Assembly: GCA_012845835.1 (NCBI GenBank)
Contig: JABAKD010000016.1
Span: 21,574,682 to 21,638,681, forward strand
DNA from: Undaria pinnatifida
Taxonomy: Eukaryota; Sar; Phaeophyceae; Laminariales; Alariaceae
Length of the DNA: 64,000 nt
Reading direction: 5' to 3'
Part shown: piece after piece, positions 11,501 to 23,621 of the stretch
Layout: the number at the start of each line of letters is the position of its first letter
Position numbering within the stretch: the stretch's first letter is position 1
The notes under the pieces: model-generated
Seen by the model: the letters and a program-made list of their open reading frames with translations, nothing else
Database searches by the model: none
What the model was told of the DNA's origin: nothing
Made by a program: the position numbers and the translations under genes

Positions 11501-14500
11501 CGTTTGGTAATTGTTTTTGGCGTGCTGGGGCATTGTAAATCCTCGCCCTAAATCGGCGCTTTGCTCTCTCTGTTTATTTTTTTCGTCTTCGGTTTTGGCG
11601 TGCTCGGAGGAGCATTGTAAATCCTCGCCCTAAATCGGCGCTTTGCTCTCCGATTTTGTCTTGGGTGCTGGCCTAGGTGCCTGGCGGTTTGCGTGGGGGT
11701 GGGGTTATGGTATCATCGTGCATTCCGTCCCTGACCGTCACTCTGACTAGTCCCGCGGGGGTCGGCCAGGCGGGAGCAAGCAGGCCAGCTTTTAGTTTTC
11801 GCCCGTGGCATACGTGCTGCGGAGCCCTGGCCTGCTTGCTCCCGCCCCCGCCCCCCTCCCCTTCTCTGCTTTCTGCGGCAGGCGCCTGGATCTTCGGCAT
11901 GGACTACCTGGCCCTGGGCAGAGGGGAGCGTCGTCGTCGTCATGTCCATCCCGGGCGGGGCGGCTTCAGCCGGGGGTCCAGGGAGTTGTTGCGCGATTAG
12001 TCCAGAGGACTTGTTTTTCTGGTGTAGCCGATCGAGTGTCTATTGTATGCAGGCTTGTTTTGTTTGATGTAGGGTTGTTCGGTCGCTCGGCCTGTTTAGA
12101 TAGAGTACCTAGCCTTTTGTTTGGTGTGCTCGCGCGAGAGTATGATAGCGCAGGTTTTGTTGTTTTTTTTCGCGTGTGTGTGTGTTTTTTGGTGTTGTGT
12201 TTTGTTGTGTGAACGAAATGGGTTGAGTAAGAAAGCTTCTGGGCGTACGTCTGAATCTGAAACCGATCTCCACTAACGCCAACATGCCTCGGCCGCCCGC
12301 CGCCCCCTGCCCTCTGCCCCCCTCTCTTCCCTAAAGCAGGTGTCTGTGGTCTCTGTGGTCTGTGGTCTGTGGTCTGTGGTCTGTGGTCTGTGGGCTCTGG
12401 TCCAGGACGGCGACAAGGCAGCTAAGTGTTTTTTGTTTTTTTGTTTTGTGTTTCTGTTTTGGTTTTGCTTTAGTTTTGGTTTTGTTTTTTTTGTTTTCTG
12501 TTTTGTTTTCTGCATGTTTTTCTAGAGAGTTGAGTGTTTTTGAGGTTGGGGGACGGCATTGTAAATCCTCGCCCTAAATCGGCGCTTTGCTCCCTGTTTT
12601 TTTTTTTTTTTTTTTTCTTCGTTTTTGGCGTGGTGGGGCATTGTAAATCCTCGCCCTAAATCGGCGCTTTGCTCCCTGATTTTTCGTTTGGTCTTCGTTT
12701 TTGGCGTGGTGGGGCATTGTAAATCCTCGCCCTAAATCGGCGCTTTGCTCCCTGATTTTTTGTTCGGTCTTCGTTTTTGGCGTGCTGGGGCATTGTAAAT
12801 CCTCGCCCTAAATCGGCGCTTTGCTCCCTGTTTTTTTGTTTTTTTCTTCGTTTTTGGCGTGCTGGGGCATTGTAAATCCTCGCCCTAAATCGGCGCTTTG
12901 CTCCCTGTTTTTTTGTTTTTTTCGTCGTTTTTGGCGTGGTGGGGCATTGTAAATCCTCGCCCTAAATCGGCGCTTTGCTCCCTGAGGTTTTGTTTTTTTC
13001 TTCGTTTTTGGCGTGGTGGGGCATTGTAAATCCTCGCCCTAAATCGGCGCTTTGCTCCCTGAGGTTTTGTTTGGTCTTCGTTTTTGGCGTGCTGGGGCAT
13101 TGTAAATCCTCGCCCTAAATCGGCGCTTTGCTCCCTGAGTTTTCGTTTGGTAATTGTTTTTGGCGTGCTGGGGCATTGTAAATCCTCGCCCTAAATCGGC
13201 GCTTTGCTCTCTCTGTTTATTTTTTTCGTCTTCGGTTTTGGCGTGCTCGGAGGAGCATTGTAAATCCTCGCCCTAAATCGGCGCTTTGCTCTCCGATTTT
13301 GTCTTGGGTGCTGGCCTAGGTGCCTGGCGGTTTGCGTGGGGGTGGGGTTATGGTATCATCGTGCATTCCGTCCCTGACCGTCACTCTGACTAGTCCCGCG
13401 GGGGTCGGCCAGGCGGGAGCAAGCAGGCCAGCTTTTAGTTTTCGCCCGTGGCATACGTGCTGCGGAGCCCTGGCCTGCTTGCTCCCGCCCCCGCCCCCCT
13501 CCCCTTCTCTGCTTTCTGCGGCAGGCGCCTGGATCTTCGGCATGGACTACCTGGCCCTGGGCAGAGGGGAGCGTCGTCGTCGTCATGTCCATCCCGGGCG
13601 GGGCGGCTTCAGCCGGGGGTCCAGGGAGTTGTTGCGCGATTAGTCCAGAGGACTTGTTTTTCTGGTGTAGCCGATCGAGTGTCTATTGTATGCAGGCTTG
13701 TTTTGTTTGATGTAGGGTTGTTCGGTCGCTCGGCCTGTTTAGATAGAGTACCTAGCCTTTTGTTTGGTGTGCTCGCGCGAGAGTATGATAGCGCAGGTTT
13801 TGTTGTTTTTTTTCGCGTGTGTGTGTGTGTTTTTGGTGTTGTGTTTTGTTGTGTGAACGAAATGGGTTGAGTAAGAAAGCTTCTGGGCGTACGTCTGAAT
13901 CTGAAACCGATCTCCACTAACGCCAACATGCCTCGGCCGCCCGCCGCCCCCTGCCCTCTGCCCCCCTCTCTTCCCTAAAGCAGGTGTCTGTGGTCTTTGT
14001 GGTCTGTGGTCTGTGGTCTGTGGTCTGTGGTCTGTGGGCTCTGGTCCAGGACGGCGACAAGGCAGCTAAGTGTTTTTTGTTTTTTTGTTTTGTGTTTCTG
14101 TTTTGGTTTTGTTTTAGCTTTGGTTTTGTTTTTTTTTGTTTTCTTTTTTTGTTTTCTGAACATTTTTTCTAGAGAGTTGAGTGTTTTTGCGGTTGGGGGA
14201 CGGCATTGTAAATCCTCGCCCTAAATCGGCGCTTTGCTCCCTGTTTTTTTTTTTTTTTTTTTTTTCTTCGTTTTTGGCGTGGTGGGGCATTGTAAATCCT
14301 CGCCCTAAATCGGCGCTTTGCTCCCTGATTTTTCGTTTGGTCTTCGTTTTTGGCGTGGTGGGGCATTGTAAATCCTCGCCCTAAATCGGCGCTTTGCTCC
14401 CTGATTTTTTGTTCGGTCTTCGTTTTTGGCGTGCTGGGGCATTGTAAATCCTCGCCCTAAATCGGCGCTTTGCTCCCTGTTTTTTTGTTTTTTTCTTCGT

Positions 14501-17500
14501 TTTTGGCGTGCTGGGGCATTGTAAATCCTCGCCCTAAATCGGCGCTTTGCTCCCTGTTTTTTGTTTTTTTTCTTCGTTTTTGGCGTGCTGGGGCATTGTA
14601 AATCCTCGCCCTAAATCGGCGCTTTGCTCCCTGTTTTTTTTGTTTTTTTCTTCGTTTTTGGCGTGGTGGGGCATTGTAAATCCTCGCCCTAAATCGGCGC
14701 TTTGCTCCCTGAGGTTTTGTTTGGTCTTCGTTTTTGGCGTGCTGGGGCATTGTAAATCCTCGCCCTAAATCGGCGCTTTGCTCCCTGAGTTTTCGTTTGG
14801 TAATTGTTTTTGGCGTGCTGGGGCATTGTAAATCCTCGCCCTAAATCGGCGCTTTGCTCTCTCTGTTTATTTTTTTCGTCTTCGGTTTTGGCGTGCTCGG
14901 AGGAGCATTGTAAATCCTCGCCCTAAATCGGCGCTTTGCTCTCCGATTTTGTCTTGGGTGCTGGCCTAGGTGCCTGGCGGTTTGCGTGGGGGTGGGGTTA
15001 TGGTATCATCGTGCATTCCGTCCCTGACCGTCACTCTGACTAGTCCCGCGGGGGTCGGCCAGGCGGGAGCAAGCAGGCCAGCTTTTAGTTTTCGCCCGTG
15101 GCATACGTGCTGCGGAGCCCTGGCCTGCTTGCTCCCGCCCCCGCCCCCCTCCCCTTCTCTGCTTTCTGCGGCAGGCGCCTGGATCTTCGGCATGGACTAC
15201 CTGGCCCTGGGCAGAGGGGAGCGTCGTCGTCGTCATGTCCATCCCGGGCGGGGCGGCTTCAGCCGGGGGTCCAGGGAGTTGTTGCGCGATTAGTCCAGAG
15301 GACTTGTTTTTCTGGTGTAGCCGATCGAGTGTCTATTGTATGCAGGCTTGTTTTGTTTGATGTAGGGTTGTTCGGTCGCTCGGCCTGTTTAGATAGAGTA
15401 CCTAGCCTTTTGTTTGGTGTGCTCGCGCGAGAGTATGATAGCGCAGGTTTTGTTGTTTTTTTTCGCGTGTGTGTGTGTTTTTTGGTGTTGTGTTTTGTTG
15501 TGTGAACGAAATGGGTTGAGTAAGAAAGCTTCTGGGCGTACGTCTGAATCTGAAACCGATCTCCACTAACGCCAACATGCCTCGGCCGCCCGCCGCCCCC
15601 TGCCCTCTGCCCCCCTCTCTTCCCTAAAGCAGGTGTCTGTGGTCTCTGTGGTCTGTGGTCTGTGGTCTGTGGTCTGTGGTCTGTGGGCTCTGGTCCAGGA
15701 CGGCGACAAGGCAGCTAAGTGTTTTTTGTTTTTTTGTTTTGTGTTTCTGTTTTGGTTTTGCTTTAGTTTTGGTTTTGTTTTTTTTGTTTTCTGTTTTGTT
15801 TTCTGCATGTTTTTCTAGAGAGTTGAGTGTTTTTGAGGTTGGGGGACGGCATTGTAAATCCTCGCCCTAAATCGGCGCTTTGCTCCCTGTTTTTTTTTTT
15901 TTTTTTTTTTTCTTCGTTTTTGGCGTGGTGGGGCATTGTAAATCCTCGCCCTAAATCGGCGCTTTGCTCCCTGATTTTTCGTTTGGTCTTCGTTTTTGGC
16001 GTGGTGGGGCATTGTAAATCCTCGCCCTAAATCGGCGCTTTGCTCCCTGATTTTTTGTTCGGTCTTCGTTTTTGGCGTGCTGGGGCATTGTAAATCCTCG
16101 CCCTAAATCGGCGCTTTGCTCCCTGTTTTTTTGTTTTTTTCTTCGTTTTTGGCGTGCTGGGGCATTGTAAATCCTCGCCCTAAATCGGCGCTTTGCTCCC
16201 TGTTTTTTTTTGTTTTTTTCTTCGTTTTGGCGTGGTGGGGCATTGTAAATCCTCGCCCTAAATCGGCGCTTGCTCCCTGAGGTTTTGTTTGGTCTTCGTT
16301 TTTGGCGTGCTGGGGCATTGTAAATCCTCGCCCTAAATCGGCGCTTTGCTCTCTCTGTTTATTTTTTTCGTCTTCGGTTTTGGCGTGCTCGGAGGAGCAT
16401 TGTAAATCCTCGCCCTAAATCGGCGCTTTGCTCTCCGATTTTGTCTTGGGTGCTGGCCTAGGTGCCTGGCGGTTTGCGTGGGGGTGGGGTTATGGTATCA
16501 TCGTGCATTCCGTCCCTGACCGTCACTCTGACTAGTCCCGCGGGGGTCGGCCAGGCGGGAGCAAGCAGGCCAGCTTTTAGTTTTCGCCCGTGGCATACGT
16601 GCTGCGGAGCCCTGGCCTGCTTGCTCCCGCCCCCGCCCCCCTCCCCTTCTCTGCTTTCTGCGGCAGGCGCCTGGATCTTCGGCATGGACTACCTGGCCCT
16701 GGGCAGAGGGGAGCGTCGTCGTCGTCATGTCCATCCCGGGCGGGGCGGCTTCAGCCGGGGGTCCAGGGAGTTGTTGCGCGATTAGTCCAGAGGACTTGTT
16801 TTTCTGGTGTAGCCGATCGAGTGTCTATTGTATGCAGGCTTGTTTTGTTTGATGTAGGGTTGTTCGGTCGCTCGGCCTGTTTAGATAGAGTACCTAGCCT
16901 TTTGTTTGGTGTGCTCGCGCGAGAGTATGATAGCGCAGGTTTTGTTGTTTTTTTTCGCGTGTGTGTGTGTTTTTTGGTGTTGTGTTTTGTTGTGTGAACG
17001 AAATGGGTTGAGTAAGAAAGCTTCTGGGCGTACGTCTGAATCTGAAACCGATCTCCACTAACGCCAACATGCCTCGGCCGCCCGCCGCCCCCTGCCCTCT
17101 GCCCCCCTCTCTTCCCTAAAGCAGGTGTCTGTGGTCTCTGTGGTCTGTGGTCTGTGGTCTGTGGTCTGTGGTCTGTGGGCTCTGGTCCAGGACGGCGACA
17201 AGGCAGCTAAGTGTTTTTTGTTTTTTTGTTTTGTGTTTCTGTTTTGGTTTTGCTTTAGTTTTGGTTTTGTTTTTTTTGTTTTCTGTTTTGTTTTCTGCAT
17301 GTTTTTCTAGAGAGTTGAGTGTTTTTGAGGTTGGGGGACGGCATTGTAAATCCTCGCCCTAAATCGGCGCTTTGCTCCCTGTTTTTTTTTTTTTTTTTTT
17401 TTTTCTTCGTTTTTGGCGTGGTGGGGCATTGTAAATCCTCGCCCTAAATCGGCGCTTTGCTCCCTGATTTTTCGTTTGGTCTTCGTTTTTGGCGTGGTGG

Positions 17501-19260
17501 GGCATTGTAAATCCTCGCCCTAAATCGGCGCTTTGCTCCCTGATTTTTTGTTTCGGTCTTCGTTTTTAGGCGTGCTGGGGCATTGTAAATCCTCGCCCTA
17601 AATCGGCGCTTTGCTCCCTGTTTTTTTGTTTTTTTCTTCGTTTTTGGCGTGCTGGGGCATTGTAAATCCTCGCCCTAAATCGGCGCTTTGCTCCCTGTTT
17701 TTTTGTTTTTTTTCTTCGTTTTTGGCGTGGTGGGGCATTGTAAATCCTCGCCCTAAATCGGCGCTTTGCTCCCTGTTTTTGTTTTTTTCTTCGTTTTTGG
17801 CGTGCTGGGGCATTGTAAATCCTCGCCCTAAATCGGCGCTTTGCTCCCTGTTTTTTTGTTTTTTTTTCTTCGTTTTTGGCGTGGTGGGGCATTGTAAATC
17901 CTCGCCCTAAATCGGCGCTTTGCTCCCTGAGGTTTTGTTTGGTCTTCGTTTTTGGCGTGCTGGGGCATTGTAAATCCTCGCCCTAAATCGGCGCTTCGCT
18001 CCCTGAGTTTTCGTTTGGTAATTGTTTTTGGCGTGCTGGGGCATTGTAAATCCTCGCCCTAAATCGGCGCTTTGCTCTCTCTGTTTATTTTTTTCGTCTT
18101 CGGTTTTGGCGTGCTCGGAGGAGCATTGTAAATCCTCGCCCTAAATCGGCGCTTTGCTCTCCGATTTTGTCTTGGGTGCTGGCCTAGGTGCCTGGCGGTT
18201 TGCGTGGGGGTGGGGTTATGGTATCATCGTGCATTCCGTCCCTGACCGTCACTCTGACTAGTCCCGCGGGGGTCGGCCAGGCGGGAGCAAGCAGGCCAGC
18301 TTTTAGTTTTCGCCCGTGGCATACGTGCTGCGGAGCCCTGGCCTGCTTGCTCCCGCCCCCGCCCCCCTCCCCTTCTCTGCTTTCTGCGGCAGGCGCCTGG
18401 ATCTTCGGCATGGACTACCTGGCCCTGGGCAGAGGGGAGCGTCGTCGTCGTCATGTCCATCCCGGGCGGGGCGGCTTCAGCCGGGGGTCCAGGGAGTTGT
18501 TGCGCGATTAGTCCAGAGGACTTGTTTTTCTGGTGTAGCCGATCGAGTGTCTATTGTATGCAGGCTTGTTTTGTTTGATGTAGGGTTGTTCGGTCGCTCG
18601 GCCTGTTTAGATAGAGTACCTAGCCTTTTGTTTGGTGTGCTCGCGCGAGAGTATGATAGCGCAGGTTTTGTTGTTTTTTTTCGCGTGTGTGTGTGTTTTT
18701 TGGTGTTGTGTTTTGTTGTGTGAACGAAATGGGTTGAGTAAGAAAGCTTCTGGGCGTACGTCTGAATCTGAAACCGATCTCCACTAACGCCAACATGCCT
18801 CGGCCGCCCGCCGCCCCCTGCCCTCTGCCCCCCTCTCTTCCCTAAAGCAGGTGTCTGTGGTCCTCTGTGGTCTGTGGTCTGTGGTCTGTGGTCTGTGGTC
18901 TGTGGGCTCTGGTCCAGGACGGCGACAAGGCAGCTAAGTGTTTTTTGTTTTTTTGTTTTGTGTTTCTGTTTTGGTTTTGCTTTAGTTTTGGTTTTGTTTT
19001 TTTTGTTTTCTGTTTTGTTTTCTGCATGTTTTTCTAGAGAGTTGAGTGTTTTTGAGGTTGGGGGACGGCATTGTAAATCCTCGCCCTAAATCGGCGCTTT
19101 GCTCCCTGTTTTTTTTTTTTTTTTTTTTTTTTTCTTCGTTTTTGGCGTGGTGGGGCATTGTAAATCCTCGCCCTAAATCGGCGCTTTGCTCCCTGATTTT
19201 TCGTTTGGTCTTCGTTTTTGGCGTGGTGGGGCATTGTAAATCCTCGCCCTAAATCGGCGC

Positions 19261-19905
19261 TTTGCTCATTGTAAATCCTCGCCCTAAATCGGCGCTTTGC
19301 TACTGTTTTTTTTTGTTTTTTTTCTTCGTTTTTGGCGTGTGGGGGCATTGTAAATCCTTCGCCCTAAATCGGCGCTTTGCTCCATGAGGTTTTGTTTGGT
19401 CTTCGTTTGTTGGCGTGGCGGGGCATTGTAATCCTCGCCCTAAATCGGCGCTTTGCTCCCTGAGTTTTCGTTTTGGTAATTGTTTTTGGCGTGCTGCGGC
19501 ATTGTAAATCCTCGCCCTAAATCGGCGCTTTGCTCTCTCTGTTTATTTTTTTTTCGTCTGCGGTTTTGGCCGTGCTCGGAGGAGCATTGTAAATCCTCGC
19601 CCTAAATCGGCGCTTTGCTAGCTCCGATTTTGTCTTGGGTGCTGGCCTAGGTGCTGGCGGTTTGGTGGGGGTGGGTTATGGTATCATCGTGCATTCCGTC
19701 CCTGACCGTCACTCTGACTAGTCCCGCGGGGGTCGGCCCAGGCGGGAGCAAGAAGGCCCAGCTTTTAGTTTTTCGCCCGTGGCATACGTGCTGCGGAGCC
19801 CTGGCCTGCTTGCTCCAGCCCCACGCCCTACCTCCCCTTTCTCTGCTTTTCTGCGGCAGGCGCCTGGATCTTCGGCATGGACTACCTGCCCTGGGCAGAG
19901 GGGAG
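19261..19905. repeat. Degraded stretch of satellite unit 10
   Basis: This part of unit 10 carries many one-base indels and odd joins compared with its neighbours: a missing spacer between two cores near 19265, CCTTCGCCC for CCTCGCCC, and several lost G or C bases at 19650-19900. The 20 bp inverted repeat is damaged. The pattern fits either real decay or poor consensus quality at a contig join. Confidence 0.75.
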
Positions 19906-20147
19906 CGTCGTCGTCGTCATGTCCATCCCGGGCGGGGCGGCTTCAGCCGGGGGTCCAGGGAGTTGTTGCGCGATTAGTCCAGAGGACTTGTTTTTCTGGT
20001 GTAGCCGATCGAGTGTCTATTGTATGCAGGCTTGTTTTGTTTGATGTAGGGTTGTTCGGTCGCTCGGCCTGTTTAGATAGAGTACCTAGCCTTTTGTTTG
20101 GTGTGCTCGCGCGAGAGTATGATAGCGCAGGTTTTGTTGTTTTTTTT

Positions 20148-22417
20148 CGCGTGTGTGTGTGTTTTTTGGTGTTGTGTTTTGTTGTGTGAACGAAATGGGT
20201 TGAGTAAGAAAGCTTCTGGGCGTACGTCTGAATCTGAAACCGATCTCCACTAACGCCAACATGCCTCGGCCGCCCGCCGCCCCCTGCCCTCTGCCCCCCT
20301 CTCTTCCCTAAAGCAGGTGTCTGTGGTCTCTGTGGTCTGTGGTCTGTGGTCTGTGGTCTGTGGTCTGTGGGCTCTGGTCCAGGACGGCGACAAGGCAGCT
20401 AAGTGTTTTTTGTTTTTTTGTTTTGTGTTTCTGTTTTGGTTTTGCTTTAGTTTTGGTTTTGTTTTTTTTTGTTTTCTGTTTTGTTTTGCTGCATGTTTTT
20501 CTAGAGAGTTGAGTGTTTTTGAGGTTGGGGGACGGCATTGTAAATCCTCGCCCTAAATCGGCGCTTTGCTCCCTGTTATTTTTTTTGTTTTTTGTTTTTT
20601 TTTCGTTTTTGGCGTGGTGGGGCATTGTAAATCCTCGCCCTAAATCGGCGCTTTGCTCTCTGATTTTTCGCTTGGTCTTCGTTTTTGGCGTGGTGGGGCA
20701 TTGTAAATCCTCGCCCTAAATCGGCGCTTTGCTCCCTGATTTTTTGTTTGGTCTTCGTTTTTAGCGTGCTGGAGCATTGTAAATCCTCGCCCTAAATCGG
20801 CGCTTTGCTCACTGTTTTTTTGTTTTTTTCTTCGTTTTTGGCGTGCTGGGGCATTGTAAATCCTCGCCCTAAATCGGCGCTTTGCTCCCTGTTTTTTGTT
20901 TTTTTTCTTCGTTTTTGGCGTGCTGGGGCATTTTTAATCCTCGCCCTAAATCGGCGCTTTGCTCCCTGAGGTTTTGTTTGGTCTTCGTTTTTGGCGTGCT
21001 GGGGCATTGTAAATCCTCGCCCTAAATCGGCGCTTTGCTCCCTGTTTTTTTTTTTTTTTTTTTTTCTTAGTTTTTGGCGTGGTGGGGCATTGTAAATCCT
21101 CGCCCTAAATCGGCGCTTTGCTCCCTGATATTTTGTTCGGTCTTCGTTTTTGGCGTGCTGGGGCAGTGTAAATCCTCGCCCTAAATCAGCGCTTTGCTCC
21201 CTTTTTTTTTGTTATTTTCTTTGTTTTTGGCGTGCTGGGGCATTGTAAATCCTCGCCCTAAATCGGCGCTTTGCTCCCTGTTTTTTGTTTTTTTTTTCGT
21301 TTTTGGCGTGGTGGGGCATTGCAAATCCTCGCCCTAAATCGGCGCTTTGCTCCCTGATTTTTCGTTTGGTCTTCGTTTTTGGCGTGGTGGGGCATTGTAA
21401 ATCCTCGCCCTAAATCGGCGCTTTGCTCCTTGATTTTTTGTTCGGTCTTCGTTTTTGGCGTGCTGGGGCATTGTAAATCCTCGCCCTAAATCGGCGCTTT
21501 GCTCCCTGTTTTTTTGTTTTTTTCTTCGTTTTTGGCGTGCTGGGGCATTGTAAATCCTCGCCCTAAATCGGCGCTTTGCTCCCTGTTTTTTTTGTTCTTT
21601 TTCTTCGTTTTTGGCGTGGTGGGGCATTGTAAATCCTCGCCCTAAATCGGCGCTTTGCTCCCTGAGGTTTTGTTTGGTCTTCGTTTTTGGCGTGCTGGGG
21701 CATTGTAAATCCTCGCCCTAAATCAGGCGCTTTGCTCCCTGAGTTTTCGTTTGGTAATTGTTTTTGGCGTGCTGGGGCATTGTAAATCCTCGCCCTAAAT
21801 CGGCGCTTTGCTCTCTCTGTTTATTTTTTTCGTCTTCGGTTTTGGCGTGCTCGGAGGAGCATTGTAAATCCTCGCCCTAAATCGGCGCTTTGCTCTCCGA
21901 TTTTGTCTTGGGTGCTGGCCTAGGTGCCTGGCGGTTTGCGTGGGGGTGGGGTTATGGTATCATCGTGCATTCCGTCCCTGACCGTCACTCTGACTAGTCC
22001 CGCGGGGGTCGGCCAGGCGGGAGCAAGCAGGCCAGCTTTTAGTTTTCGCCCGTGGCATACGTGCTGCGGAGCCCTGGCCTGCTTGCTCCCGCCCCCGCCC
22101 CCCTCCCCTTCTCTGCTTTCTGCGGCAGGCGCCTGGATCTTCGGCATGGACTACCTGGCCCTGGGCAGAGGGGAGCGTCGTCGTCGTCATGTCCATCCCG
22201 GGCGGGGCGGCTTCAGCCGGGGGTCCAGGGAGTTGTTGCGCGATTAGTCCAGAGGACTTGTTTTTCTGGTGTAGCCGATCGAGTGTCTATTGTATGCAGG
22301 CTTGTTTTGTTTGATGTAGGGTTGTTCGGTCGCTCGGCCTGTTTAGATAGAGTACCTAGCCTTTTGTTTGGTGTGCTCGCGCGAGAGTGTGATAGCACAG
22401 GTTTTGTTGTTTTTTTT
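20148..22417. repeat. Satellite unit 11 with doubled subrepeat block
   Basis: This 2270-base unit has about 18 subrepeat cores from 20532 to about 21900, against nine in a standard unit. A long T-run spacer of the kind seen after the first core reappears near 21047-21065, and the spacer order then repeats. The unit therefore looks like two subrepeat blocks joined by unequal exchange. The second half carries private substitutions such as GGGCAGTGTAAAT near 21164. Confidence 0.85.
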
Positions 22418-23440
22418 CGCGTGTGTGTGTGCTTTTTGGTGGTGCGTTTTGTTGTGTGAACGAAATGGGTTGAGTAAGAAAGCTTCTGGGCGTACGTCTG
22501 AATCTGGTACCGATCTCCACTAACGCCAACATGCCTCGGCCGCCCGCCGCCCCCTGCCCCCTGCCCCCCTCTCTTCCCTAAAACAGGTGTCTGTGGTCTC
22601 TGTGGTCTGTGGTCTGTGGTCTGTGGTCTGTGGTCTGTGGTCTGTGGGCTCTGGTCCAGGACGGCGACGATGCAGCTAAATGTTTTTTGTTTTTTTGTTT
22701 TGTGTTTTTGTTTTGGTTTTGTTTCGGTATTGGTTTTGTTTTGTTTTTTTCTTTATTGTTTTTTGCATTTTTCTCTAGAGAGTTGAGTGTTTTTGAGGTT
22801 GGGGGACGGCATTGTAAATCCTCGCCCTAAATCGGCGCTTTGCTCCCTGTTTTTTTGTTTTGTCTTCGTTTTTGGCGTGCTGGGGCATTGTAAATCCTCG
22901 CCCTAAATCGGCGCTTTGCTTCCTGATTTTTCGTTTGGTCTTCGTTTTTGGCGTGGTGGGGCATTGTAAATCCTCGCCCTAAATCGGCGCTTTGCTCTCT
23001 CTGTTTTTTTTTTCGTCTTCGGTTATAGCGTGCTCGGAGGAGCATTGTAAATCCTCGCCCTAAATCGGCGCTTTGCTCTCCGGTTTTGTCTTGGGTGCTG
23101 GCCTAGGTGCCTGGCGGTTTGCGTGGGGGTGGGGTTATGGTATCATCGTGCATTCCGTCCCTGACCGTCACTCTGATTTGTTTCGTGGTGGTCGGCCTGG
23201 CGGGAGCAAGCAGGCCAGCTTTTAGTGTTCGCCCGTGGCATACGTGCTGTGGTGGATCCCAGGCACCTGCTTTCTCCTGCCCCCGCCCCCCTCTTCCTCT
23301 AGGTCTTCACGTAGCAGGTTACTGGTGGCTTCGCTGGAACAGTAGATTTTCGACATGGACACGCTCGGCGGGCAAGACGTGGGTTCGTCGTTACATGTCT
23401 TCCCCAGGGGCCGGTTTGTTCCGCGATATTGGTCTTTAAG
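22418..23440. repeat. Diverged terminal unit of array 1
   Basis: Only four subrepeat cores remain, near 22809, 22886, 22961 and 23042. From about 23177 the terminal module diverges strongly and keeps just one arm of the inverted repeat. The satellite ends near 23440. Higher divergence at an array edge is expected when exchange homogenises the centre. Confidence 0.85.
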
Positions 23441-23621
23441 ATGATTTTTTTTTTGTTGCGAGGCTTTTGATGCTGACTTTTGTGCTTGTTTTCATAGCTC
23501 TTGATGTTGGTTGTGTTCGTCTGTAATTGGTCACTACTACCTGTTGACCTGCTTTAGTCTCGTGAAGCTCGGCATTGGATTTAACTGCTTTTAGTTGTAT
23601 GAACTACGCCGATTATTCTAA

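Larger units (their letters stand above)
4299..23440. repeat. Satellite array 1: twelve ~1.57 kb higher-order units
   Basis: Units are head-to-tail. Taking CGCGTGTG as phase zero, they start near 4307, 5879, 7451, 9022, 10600, 12171, 13814, 15464, 16956, 18682, 20148 and 22418. Lengths are 1571-1578 for units 1-5, then about 1643, 1650, 1492, 1726, 1466 and 2270. Most differences are multiples of the ~77 bp internal subrepeat. Unit order is: GT run; a segment starting GAACGAAATGGG; TCTGTGG heptamers; T/G-rich stretch; 77 bp subrepeats; terminal module of about 0.5 kb. Open frames recur in every unit only because the units are near identical. I see no evidence of protein coding. Resemblance to an rDNA spacer in layout was considered, but no rRNA gene is present. 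Confidence 0.97.

Noticed and set aside
4299-23440. Ribosomal DNA intergenic spacer
   Set aside because: Subrepeats inside a larger tandem unit resemble an rDNA spacer, but no rRNA coding sequence is present in any unit.
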